NCBI GenBank assembly: GCA_018654125.1
Contig: JABIME010000009.1
Location: 1-7,458 of the forward strand
Direction: 5' to 3'
Source: Candidatus Cloacimonadota bacterium
Lineage (GTDB): Bacteria; Cloacimonadota; Cloacimonadia; Cloacimonadales; TCS61
DNA: 7,458 bases
The notes beneath the pieces are model-generated. The model worked only from the letters and a program-made list of their open reading frames with translations, did no database searches and was not told where the DNA came from. Shown in pieces: positions 1-5,835 of this stretch. Both the position numbers and the translations under genes were made by a program. Every line of letters begins with the position of its first letter. The stretch's first letter is position 1.

Positions 1-16
1 AACAAGAAGTAATTAT

Positions 17-769
17 ATGAAAGATAACGTAATCATCATAACAGGTGCAAACGGAAACGTTGGTTCCTATTTCGCAAAAAAGTATTGTGACCTTGGTGAA
101 AATTTAATTCTGATCGTTCATAAAAATGATCATCGAATTAAGCAGTTAGTCAGCAAAAATACAAATAGATTAAAAATATTAAAAGCTGATATTTCCGATC
201 ATTCAGATTTGAAAATTAAGTTAGCAGAAATTATTACTGAAACAGGTTGGAAGCCGGATAGGCTCATCCACACTGCAACTGCAAGAAGTCATGCGATAAG
301 ATCTTTGGCTGATTCTGATGCAGAGCTTTGGAAAAATATTATTAATGCAAATCTGATTGGAACGTTCAATATTTTAAAGACAACACTGAAATATTTTAAA
401 GAGAACAGTAATGGCAAGATCGTACTTTTTGGTTCTAATGTTTCTCGGATTGGACTTCCAAAAGGGACTGCTTATGCCGCTTCTAAAGCCGGTATTGCTA
501 ATATTGGAAGAACACTTGCTGCTGAAGAAGCTGCTAGTAATATCATTGTGAATACTGTTTCTCCAGGACCTATCAAAATTGATGACAGCCAATTCTCAGA
601 AAGTTATCGTAAGTTCCGCCAAGAATACTATGAGGAAAAATTAAGAGATACACCGCTAAAGCGTTGTGCTTCATTCCAGGATATTTTCGGACTTTGCGAA
701 TTCCTTCTTTCCAAAAATAATTCTTATATTACGGGAGAGGAGTTCTTCATAACCGGCGGTAAGATTTAA
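17..769 (+). CDS. SDR-family NAD(P)-dependent oxidoreductase (FabG-like)
   Basis: Cytosolic short-chain dehydrogenase/reductase of 250 aa, the usual length for classical SDRs. Visible motifs: nucleotide-binding TGANGNVG (residues 9-16) after a first beta strand; an acidic ADIS (57-60) that would contact adenine; catalytic Asn112 in NANLIGTF; Ser140 in FGSNVS; Tyr153 and Lys157 in YAASK; PGPI (183-186); and a C-terminal ITGEEFFITGG (238-248) as in FabG-type enzymes. Thus the Asn-Ser-Tyr-Lys tetrad is intact. Odd point: the NNAG structural motif expected near residue 85 is replaced by HTATA. The substrate cannot be read from sequence; 3-oxoacyl-ACP reduction is only one possibility, and sugar or polyketide reduction fits equally. 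The ATG start puts the glycine motif at the normal distance from the N-terminus; upstream only a weak purine stretch (AAGAAG) is seen. The stop is 3 bp before the next gene, so it is the first visible member of the operon; the operon may begin upstream of the window. Confidence 0.93.
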   Translation: MKDNVIIITGANGNVGSYFAKKYCDLGENLILIVHKNDHRIKQLVSKNTNRLKILKADISDHSDLKIKLAEIITETGWKPDRLIHTATARSHAIRSLADSDAELWKNIINANLIGTFNILKTTLKYFKENSNGKIVLFGSNVSRIGLPKGTAYAASKAGIANIGRTLAAEEAASNIIVNTVSPGPIKIDDSQFSESYRKFRQEYYEEKLRDTPLKRCASFQDIFGLCEFLLSKNNSYITGEEFFITGGKI

Positions 770-772
770 TTA

Positions 773-1840
773 ATGAACAAAATATTCACAATAACCCTTT
801 TATTACTCACATTTTATCAGTTTCTCATTGCAAAAGTTGAATATGTTGTTTATCCTTCGCTTGGTTATTCTGATGAAACAGGAATCTATGCAGGAGGACT
901 TGCCTATTTGCGTTATGGAGGTATTGAGGGTGATTCTACTTCCCAAAAAAATCTAATTTATTTTTCAACCGAAGTTAGTGAAAAGAAGCAATATTCAATT
1001 CATTTAATGCCTGAAATACATTTTAAAAATGGGAAATATTCATTTCTAACTAACGCAAAATTTAAACATTGGCCCAGCACATTTTATGGTATTGGGAATG
1101 AACATATTTCCGGGGAAGATGAGCAATTTACGAAACGAGAATATGATATTAAAATTGAATTCACGAAAAAAATGACTAATACTTGGCAGACAGGTTTTAT
1201 TTATGAATTATCACAGTTCCAAATAGAAAAAACGGAAGAAAACGGATTACTGGCAATTGGAGTAATACCCGGCAGTGAAGAGAATACAACTTCAGGAATT
1301 GGACTTAGTATCAGTTATGATACACGTGATTCAGACACTTATCCGCAAAATGGATTATTCTATAATTTTAAATCTATTTTATTCTCAGATACTTTTGCAA
1401 GTGATTATAGTTTCATTAGGGCTGAAATAGATCTTCGACATTATCTATCAATTTTTCCAAATCAAACATTAGCAATCCAAGGTTATTTTTCAACGGTTTC
1501 AGATGAAGTTCCGTTCCATAAAATGTCATATCTAGATGATAATATGCGAGCTGTTACTGCTAATAAATTCATTGATCGACATTCAATAGTTTTCCGTATC
1601 GAGAATAGAATATTCCCTTGGTCACATCCTCTTCTGGAAAGATTTGGATTTGTAGCATTTTTGGAGACTGGTGAAGTTGCCGGAAATTTGGAAGATCTAT
1701 CAATAAATAGATTAAAGCTTTCATACGGTACCGGATTGAGAATATCTTTCCTGATGAATGACAGATTAAATGTACGACTTGATATTGGCTTTGGAGAGCA
1801 AAACCAAAGTTTGAGTATGGGAAGTCGAGAGGAATTCTAA
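773..1840 (+). CDS. Omp85/BamA-TamA-like surface-antigen beta-barrel, POTRA-less
   Basis: Predicted outer-membrane beta-barrel of 355 aa. Residues 1-20 form a signal peptide (Lys3, hydrophobic LLLLTFYQFLIA). The mature part begins directly with barrel-like alternating strands, with no room for POTRA domains. Family marks of the bacterial surface antigen domain: FYGIGNE (104-110), YDTRD followed by P-x-x-G (182-194), DDNMRAV then IDRHSIVFRIENRIFPW (256-283), RFGFVAFLETGEVA (290-303), YGTGLRISF (318-326), and a final strand RLDIGFGE (335-342); the protein ends in Phe. The loop-6 motif, usually (V/I/M)RG(F/Y), reads MRAV: the Arg is kept but the Gly is lost. Known Omp85 members insert or translocate proteins or lipids; short POTRA-less relatives are mostly uncharacterised, so function is open. 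It starts 3 bp after the SDR stop, with GGCGGT 12 nt upstream as the only weak ribosome site, and its stop overlaps the next start, implying coupled translation. Confidence 0.85.
   Translation: MNKIFTITLLLLTFYQFLIAKVEYVVYPSLGYSDETGIYAGGLAYLRYGGIEGDSTSQKNLIYFSTEVSEKKQYSIHLMPEIHFKNGKYSFLTNAKFKHWPSTFYGIGNEHISGEDEQFTKREYDIKIEFTKKMTNTWQTGFIYELSQFQIEKTEENGLLAIGVIPGSEENTTSGIGLSISYDTRDSDTYPQNGLFYNFKSILFSDTFASDYSFIRAEIDLRHYLSIFPNQTLAIQGYFSTVSDEVPFHKMSYLDDNMRAVTANKFIDRHSIVFRIENRIFPWSHPLLERFGFVAFLETGEVAGNLEDLSINRLKLSYGTGLRISFLMNDRLNVRLDIGFGEQNQSLSMGSREEF
1827..1832 (+). promoter_or_regulatory. Shine-Dalgarno of the DUF3108 gene
   Basis: GAGAGG lies inside the last codons of the preceding barrel gene, 7 nt before the ATG at 1840. 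Together with the TAATG stop/start overlap it fixes this start and indicates reinitiation or coupled translation of the two envelope genes. Confidence 0.7.
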
Positions 1841-2592
1841 TGTTAAAGAAATTAATCATTCCGTTTGTTATAATTTTCAGTATCCAACTTTCTGCTTTCG
1901 AGATCGGAGAGAAACTAACTTTCAAGATCAAATACGGCATCATAAAAGCTGGTGAAGCAACAATGCAGATAAATAATTACATTTATCAAGATTCAACTGA
2001 GTGTTACAAAATTGAATCACTCGCAAAGACAAATTCATTCTTCGATAATATTTATAAAGTCCGTGATAAAATAGAATCGATCTGGGATATGAACAAACTT
2101 GTAACTCGCAGATTCACAAAAAAACTACAGGAAGGATCATATCGTCAGTATAGAATTCATTTTTATTATCCTGAACAGAATTTCACGATCTACACAAAAT
2201 TCGGACGTAAGACCAAAAAATTCAAAGAGAAGAGAATGGATATTCCTGCTAATACACAAGATATTTTAAGTGCCTTATATTATTTGAGATTGCAGGAATT
2301 TACGGTTGGTGACACGCTAACGATAAACGTAACTGCTGATGGTAGAAATTATCCTGCTGATGTAATCGTTCATAGAATAGAAAAAATGAAAACTATCTTT
2401 GGAGATAAGAATTGTTTTGTAGTTGAACCGATTTTAAAAGGTGACGCAATTTTTAAACAAACTGGAAAAATCCTTGTCTGGCTAACAGCAGATGAGCACA
2501 AGATCCCCGTGAAAATGAGTAGTAAAATTATATTTGGAAGTTTTAAGGCAATATTAAAAGATGCAAAAAATGTCCCTTACAAAAAAAAGTAG
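1840..2592 (+). CDS. DUF3108 domain-containing exported protein
   Basis: Protein of 250 aa with an N-terminal signal peptide (MLKKLIIPFVIIFSIQLSA, cleavage likely after Ala19), hence periplasmic or outer-membrane associated; no lipobox Cys is seen. The rest matches the DUF3108 pattern: IGEKLTFKIKYG followed by IKAGEA (22-40), a central block with RQYRIHFYYP (102-111), QDILSALYYLR (140-150), VGDTLTINV (156-164), a CFVVEP strand (192-197) and the closing LVWLTADEHKIPVKM (212-226) then GSFKAIL (233-239). These are mostly beta strands, and the family is thought to fold as a lipocalin-like barrel; its biochemical role is not established. Adjacency and coupling to an outer-membrane barrel gene suggest an envelope job, possibly as a partner of that barrel (inference). 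The 3' end overlaps the start of queA in another frame. It is the expected full length with no damage. Confidence 0.87.
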   Translation: MLKKLIIPFVIIFSIQLSAFEIGEKLTFKIKYGIIKAGEATMQINNYIYQDSTECYKIESLAKTNSFFDNIYKVRDKIESIWDMNKLVTRRFTKKLQEGSYRQYRIHFYYPEQNFTIYTKFGRKTKKFKEKRMDIPANTQDILSALYYLRLQEFTVGDTLTINVTADGRNYPADVIVHRIEKMKTIFGDKNCFVVEPILKGDAIFKQTGKILVWLTADEHKIPVKMSSKIIFGSFKAILKDAKNVPYKKK

Positions 2593-3601
2593 TTACTGGT
2601 ACGATCTACCTGCTGAATTCATAGCTCAGCACCCGAAAGATAAACGCTCTGAAAGCAGAATGCTTGTCTTAGATAAAAAATCGGGAAAAATACAACATGA
2701 GAAGTTCAACAAAATAATAGATCATCTAAAACCTTCTGATATAATAGTTGTTAATAATACAAAAGTTATTCCTGCCCGTTTATTCGGGAACAAAAGTACT
2801 GGTGCAAAAGTTGAAGTATTTCTGTTGGAACAAAAAACTGAAAACTGTTGGGAATGTCTTGTGAAGCCGGGACGCAAATTGCAGATCGGTGCCGAAATTA
2901 TATTCAATGAAAAGTTCAAAGCAAAGATAATTGATCATGCAGAAGAGGGTGGCAGAATTGTTGAATTTTATTGGGAAGGGAATTTCTGGGATATCCTAGA
3001 AGAGATAGGAAATGTACCACTTCCACCATACATTAGACGAGAATCTACTAACAAAGATAAAGAGACTTATCAAACTGTTTATGCAGAAGAACGTGGATCA
3101 GTTGCAGCTCCAACTGCTGGACTGCATTTCACAAAACCATTAATGAAGCAGATCAGAGAAAAGGGCATCGAGATTTTAGAAGTTGTACTGCATGTTGGTT
3201 TAGGAACGTTCCGCCCAGTAAAAACTGATGACATTAAAGACCATACTATGCACAGTGAACATTGCATGATAACTAATGATGTTGCTTCAAAGATAAATGA
3301 AGCAAAAATAGATGGTAGACGTATTATAGCTGTGGGAACAACAACAACACGAACACTGGAAAGTTTTGCTGAAAATGGGCATCTTAACAGTGGTTCTCAT
3401 TGGACGGAGATTTTTCTTTATCCCGGAAAAAATATTCAAATCATCAATGGATTGATAACAAATTTTCATATGCCGGAATCAACATTAATGATGCTGGTTT
3501 CTGCTTTTGCAGGTTATGAAAATATTATGAATGCCTACAAAATTGCTGTAGAAGAGAAATATAGATTCTTCAGTTATGGTGATTCGATGTTGATATTATA
3601 A
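2561..3601 (+). CDS. queA: S-adenosylmethionine:tRNA ribosyltransferase-isomerase
   Basis: QueA transfers and isomerises the ribosyl moiety of SAM onto preQ1 at the wobble position of GUN-anticodon tRNAs, giving epoxyqueuosine; it is a cytosolic tRNA-modification enzyme. The whole family signature is present: YDLPAEFIAQHP (14-25), VVNNTKVIPARL (63-74), VEVFLLE (84-90), VPLPPYIRR (152-160), YQTVYAEERGSVAAPTAGLHF (170-190), HVGLGTFRPV (211-220), MHSEHC (230-235), GTTTTRTLES (259-268), FLYPG (285-289), NFHMPESTLMMLVSAFAG (301-318) and YRFFSYGDSMLI (334-345). The length of 346 aa is normal. Two in-frame starts are possible: ATG 2561 (with AAGG 12 nt upstream) and ATG 2570, three codons in; neither has a strong ribosome site and both lie within the DUF3108 gene, so translation is probably coupled. 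Downstream, 23 bp after the stop, a palindromic repeat unit begins that could act as a transcript 3'-end structure. Confidence 0.98.
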   Translation: MQKMSLTKKSSYWYDLPAEFIAQHPKDKRSESRMLVLDKKSGKIQHEKFNKIIDHLKPSDIIVVNNTKVIPARLFGNKSTGAKVEVFLLEQKTENCWECLVKPGRKLQIGAEIIFNEKFKAKIIDHAEEGGRIVEFYWEGNFWDILEEIGNVPLPPYIRRESTNKDKETYQTVYAEERGSVAAPTAGLHFTKPLMKQIREKGIEILEVVLHVGLGTFRPVKTDDIKDHTMHSEHCMITNDVASKINEAKIDGRRIIAVGTTTTRTLESFAENGHLNSGSHWTEIFLYPGKNIQIINGLITNFHMPESTLMMLVSAFAGYENIMNAYKIAVEEKYRFFSYGDSMLIL

Positions 3602-3624
3602 AGAAACTTGCATAGACTTTTACT

Positions 3625-3726
3625 GTCATTGCGAGTAACGCAAGTGACGTGGCAATCATTTCTTTCTCCTCTTTCAATAGTAGAGATTGCTTCGTCTGAT
3701 GCCAATGAGAGAAAACTCGCAAAGAC
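3625..3726 (+). repeat. Palindromic repeat unit 1 (102 bp), full
   Basis: Begins GTCATTGCGAG and ends CTCGCAAAGAC; these ends are inverted repeats with one mismatch. A second, inner pair (GTGACGTGGCAATC near 3643-3656 against GATTGCTTCGTCTG near 3685-3698) makes a long imperfect hairpin with a pyrimidine-rich loop of roughly 28 nt (ATTTCTTTCTCC...). It aligns with unit 3 over its whole length, with by-eye about ten substitutions and one indel, and the left arm is the better conserved part. The GTCATTGCGAG...GCAATC core is a type of dispersed intergenic repeat known from many AT-rich bacterial genomes. It sits 23 bp after queA and ends 11 bp before the GIY-YIG start. Confidence 0.9.
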
Positions 3727-3737
3727 ATAGGTAAAAA

Positions 3738-4025
3738 ATGTATTATGTTTATATTATGACGAATTTCTCAAATTCTGTTTTATATACAGGCGTTACAAAT
3801 AATCTTGTTCGCAGAGTTTATGAGCATAAGAATAAATTGATAAAAGGTTTTACATCGAAATATAATGTAAATAAATTGGTTTATTATGAAGAAGGTGAGG
3901 AAGCATATGGAGCAATATCAAGAGAAAAGCAGATCAAGGCAGGATCAAGACGCAAAAAAATCGAATTAATAAATAGTATGAATCCCGAATGGAAAGATCT
4001 GTGGAATGATATCCGGGATGAATAG
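3738..4025 (+). CDS. Small GIY-YIG nuclease domain protein (UPF0213/YhbQ-like)
   Basis: Stand-alone GIY-YIG domain of 95 aa, the usual size for this family. The GIY half is YYVYI (2-6) and the YIG half is LYTGVT (15-20). Conserved catalytic-site positions follow: Arg25 in NLVRRVYEH, His30, Glu63 in SREKQIK (the metal-binding Glu of the GIY-YIG fold), and the closing NPEWKDL block (82-88). The family fold is a one-metal phosphodiesterase nuclease; cellular roles of these single-domain proteins are largely unknown, so repair, structure-specific cleavage and element mobility are all open. The ATG is preceded by a weak TAGG 6-9 nt upstream. The gene lies between a complete repeat unit and a right half-unit, and its stop TAG overlaps the half-unit. 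This arrangement is what one would expect of a gene travelling with, or acting on, the repeat (inference). All motif positions are filled, so it is probably active. Confidence 0.93.
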   Translation: MYYVYIMTNFSNSVLYTGVTNNLVRRVYEHKNKLIKGFTSKYNVNKLVYYEEGEEAYGAISREKQIKAGSRRKKIELINSMNPEWKDLWNDIRDE

Positions 4026-4066
4026 ATTGCTTCGTTAGATGCCGTTGCAAGATTACTCGCAAAGAC
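4024..4066 (+). repeat. Palindromic repeat unit 2, right half only
   Basis: These 43 bp (AGATTGCTTCG ... CTCGCAAAGAC) align without gaps to the last 43 bp of unit 1; differences are confined to the middle. The left arm and loop are absent, and their place is taken by the end of the GIY-YIG gene. The first two bases are the last two of that gene's TAG stop. Its CTCGCAAAGAC end faces the GTCATTGCGAG start of unit 3 across 7 bp, which creates an extra head-to-head hairpin (4056-4084). Confidence 0.85.
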
Positions 4067-4073
4067 ATTTATC

Positions 4074-4174
4074 GTCATTGCGAGGAACGAAGTGACGTGG
4101 CAATCATTTCTTTCTATTCTTTCAGCAGAAGAGATTGCCTCGACTGATGCCTATGAGTGAAAACTCGCAAAGAC
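4074..4174 (+). repeat. Palindromic repeat unit 3 (101 bp), full
   Basis: A second complete copy with the same ends (GTCATTGCGAG, CTCGCAAAGAC), the same inner GTGACGTGGCAATC arm and the same orientation as unit 1. It differs from unit 1 by one 1-bp deletion in the left arm and about ten substitutions, most in the loop and right arm. It ends only 16 bp before the birA start codon, so its hairpin would lie in the birA leader if birA is transcribed from upstream. Confidence 0.9.
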
Positions 4175-4179
4175 AGAAT

Positions 4180-4184
4180 AGGAG
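4180..4184 (+). promoter_or_regulatory. Shine-Dalgarno deciding the TTG start of birA
   Basis: AGGAG is followed by 6 nt and then TTG at 4191. An in-frame TAG at 4179-4181 excludes a longer protein, and no early in-frame ATG exists, so TTG is the start. Confidence 0.75.
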
Positions 4185-4190
4185 ACTGAT

Positions 4191-4934
4191 TTGAAAGATT
4201 TTAAACATCCATTATTTGATGAAGTATTGCATTATAGCAAACTTAGCAGTACATCATCAAAAGCAGAGAGACTCATCAATTCAAATACAGCTCAAGGAAA
4301 TTTCCTGTGCTTAGCTGAGGAGCAATCTTCTGGGAAAGGCAGAGGAAAAAATTCTTGGTTCTCACCAGCAGGAGGATTGTGGCTTACTGCTGCACTTTAT
4401 GGATTCAACTTCCAATCTAACATAACAATATTTGCTGGAATCTGCATTCATAAAACCTTAACCGAATTATTCCCATCTATCTCAGATCAACTTAAGATCA
4501 AATGGCCGAATGATATCTATTTGAATGATAAGAAATTATGTGGAATTCTTTCCAGTAACCTTACGGGTAAGAAGTATCATCTTATCGGAATCGGCTTGAA
4601 TACAAATGTAACAGAGCTTGATGAAATTCAAGCTCCAAATGCTACTTCACTACAAATTGAATTAGGTGAATCCGTTAATAATGAAAAATTATTATCCAAA
4701 ATTTTCGATAATTTTGCATCTGCTCTTCCTGAATTTGTTGAGGGCAAATTTGATGTAAAATATTTTAATAAGCATTCATTACTTAAAGGATTTCAAATTG
4801 AATTAGATACAGATTTTGATGTTTTTAGAGGGAAAGCAAAAGGAATTGATAAAAATGGTGCTTTACTTATTGAACTCAAACCAGGAATGATCCAGCCGTT
4901 TTATGCTGGAAGTATTATTGATTGGACAAAATAA
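4191..4934 (+). CDS. birA: Biotin--[acetyl-CoA-carboxylase] ligase, class I (no HTH)
   Basis: Biotin-protein ligase of 247 aa: it activates biotin with ATP to biotinyl-5'-AMP and transfers it to the lysine of biotin carboxyl carrier proteins in the cytosol. Visible signatures: the STSS region (20-23) near the biotin site; EEQSSGKGRGKNSWFSP (43-59), the Gly/Arg adenylate-binding loop; KWPNDI (104-109); KLCGIL (115-120), whose Lys115 corresponds to the catalytic lysine; GIGLNTN (133-139); and a small C-terminal SH3-like part (about 198-247) with AKGIDKNGALLIE. There is no N-terminal winged helix, so it should not act as a BirA-type repressor. The TTG start is supported by AGGAG and an in-frame upstream stop. 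A repeat hairpin ends 16 bp upstream, leaving no space for a promoter between repeat and gene; expression probably comes from read-through or from a promoter inside or before the repeats (inference). Confidence 0.96.
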   Translation: MKDFKHPLFDEVLHYSKLSSTSSKAERLINSNTAQGNFLCLAEEQSSGKGRGKNSWFSPAGGLWLTAALYGFNFQSNITIFAGICIHKTLTELFPSISDQLKIKWPNDIYLNDKKLCGILSSNLTGKKYHLIGIGLNTNVTELDEIQAPNATSLQIELGESVNNEKLLSKIFDNFASALPEFVEGKFDVKYFNKHSLLKGFQIELDTDFDVFRGKAKGIDKNGALLIELKPGMIQPFYAGSIIDWTK

Positions 4935-4943
4935 TTATATTTT

Positions 4944-4978
4944 TTGACAGAATCATAACAAATTGCTTGATGTATAAA
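4944..4978 (+). promoter_or_regulatory. Possible promoter of the GNAT-YoaP gene (weak)
   Basis: A perfect TTGACA (4944-4949) and a TATAAA (4973-4978) lie in the 66-bp gap before the acetyltransferase gene, but they are 23 bp apart, longer than the usual 16-18. One of the two may be used with a poorer partner, or neither. This gap is larger than those within the upstream run, which favours a separate promoter here. Confidence 0.3.
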
Positions 4979-4985
4979 AGACATA

Positions 4986-4999
4986 GAGAGGTAGAAGAG
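4986..4999 (+). promoter_or_regulatory. Ribosome binding region of the GNAT-YoaP gene
   Basis: The purine-rich stretch GAGAGGTAGAAGAG contains GAGAGG 9 nt before the ATG at 5001. It supports that start; the second ATG at 5005 is out of frame. Confidence 0.65.
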
Positions 5000-5000
5000 A

Positions 5001-5765
5001 ATGAATGAACTTTATCTAGTTGATGTAACTCCCGAAAATATTGTTGATCTGGGACTATTTTGTGTAAAGAATGTGAAGAGTCCTGAATTTGCAAAGAAAA
5101 AAGATTGGTTTATAGATAATTACAAAAAGGGATTACGAATAAAAATCCTCTATAATGAAAGTGACAAGCAGATCGGTTACATAGAATATATTCTAGCAGA
5201 TTTTGCATGGCGACCCATAGATGCTTCAGATTTCATGTTCATTCAATGCATGTACGTCTATGCCAAAAATGATAAGAATAAAGGATATGGAACTTTTATG
5301 GTTAATGCCTGTGAAGAGGACGCAAAAAAACAAGGTATGAAAGGTGTTTGCACAATGACCAGCAAAGGAACGTTCATTGCAAATCAGCATTTATTCACAA
5401 AAAATGGCTATTTACAAGTAGAGAAATTGGAACGTTATGAGTTCATGGTTAAAAAATTTGATCAGAAATCACAAGATCCAAAATTGATTGATTGGACACA
5501 AAACCGGGAAAAATATCAAGGATGGAATTTGGTCTATGCAGATCAATGTCCTTGGAATAATAAATCTGTTGAAGCCATAAAATTGGTAGCTCAGGAAGCA
5601 GGAGTAGATTTGAAGGTCAAGAAGATCACTAATTGGCAGGAAGCCAAAAATGCTCCATCAGGATTTGGTGTTTTCAGTCTTCTACACAATGGAAAATTAT
5701 TAGAAGATCATTACCTAAGTTCAACACGATTTAAAAATATCTTGAATAAAGAATTAAATAAATAG
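5001..5765 (+). CDS. GNAT N-acetyltransferase with YoaP-like C-terminal domain
   Basis: Two-domain cytosolic protein of 254 aa. Residues about 1-150 form a GNAT fold: strand IGYIEYILA (58-66), FIQCMYVYAKN (80-90) as the central strand, and acetyl-CoA motif A, KNKGYGTFMV (92-101), where the first position of the R/Q-x-x-G-x-G/A signature is Lys; then CTMTSKGTF and LFTKNGY (131-137), the usual GNAT end. Residues about 160-254 match the YoaP-like pattern: YADQCPW (179-185), EAKNAPSGFGVFSLLHNGKLLEDHYLSSTRFKNIL (214-248). The CPW segment plus following strands resemble a thioredoxin-like fold with only one Cys at the active-site position. The acceptor substrate is unknown; the fused part may bind a partner or carry out thiol chemistry (inference). 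It begins 66 bp after birA and is followed by a hairpin at 5778; it converges on the TonB receptor gene. No damage is seen. Confidence 0.88.
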   Translation: MNELYLVDVTPENIVDLGLFCVKNVKSPEFAKKKDWFIDNYKKGLRIKILYNESDKQIGYIEYILADFAWRPIDASDFMFIQCMYVYAKNDKNKGYGTFMVNACEEDAKKQGMKGVCTMTSKGTFIANQHLFTKNGYLQVEKLERYEFMVKKFDQKSQDPKLIDWTQNREKYQGWNLVYADQCPWNNKSVEAIKLVAQEAGVDLKVKKITNWQEAKNAPSGFGVFSLLHNGKLLEDHYLSSTRFKNILNKELNK

Positions 5766-5771
5766 TCTATA

Positions 5772-5806
5772 AGAAAAGGGCAGATCAATGATCTGCCCAC
5801 GCTTTT
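5772..5806. terminator. Bidirectional intrinsic terminator between convergent genes
   Basis: Perfect 9-bp arms GGGCAGATC (5778-5786) and GATCTGCCC (5790-5798) around a 3-nt AAT loop. On the minus strand the stem runs directly into TTTTCTT, a good U-tract for the receptor gene. On the plus strand the run TTTT follows four bases later (5803-5806), so termination of the GNAT gene is also plausible but weaker. Position between two converging stop codons supports shared use. Confidence 0.82.
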
Positions 5807-5835
5807 CCGCTTATACTCTTACACGCTTATCCACA

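Noticed and set aside
1569..1943. Minus-strand reading frame of 124 codons opposite the barrel and DUF3108 genes
   Set aside because: It lies wholly opposite two recognised genes, has no family features and no ribosome site; it is an antisense shadow.
2581..2592. Programmed -1 frameshift at A-AAA-AAG before the DUF3108 stop
   Set aside because: Slippage to -1 gives only about eleven extra codons before a stop and does not enter the queA frame, so there is no sensible product.
3625..4174. CRISPR array
   Set aside because: Only two full units and one half, about 100 bp each and palindromic throughout, separated by a gene or 7 bp; there are no regular unique spacers and no cas genes.
3602..4190. 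Insertion sequence with target-site duplication around the whole repeat-nuclease block
   Set aside because: No transposase is encoded and no matching short direct repeats are visible at the outer ends (left flank CTTTTACT, right flank AGAATAGG).
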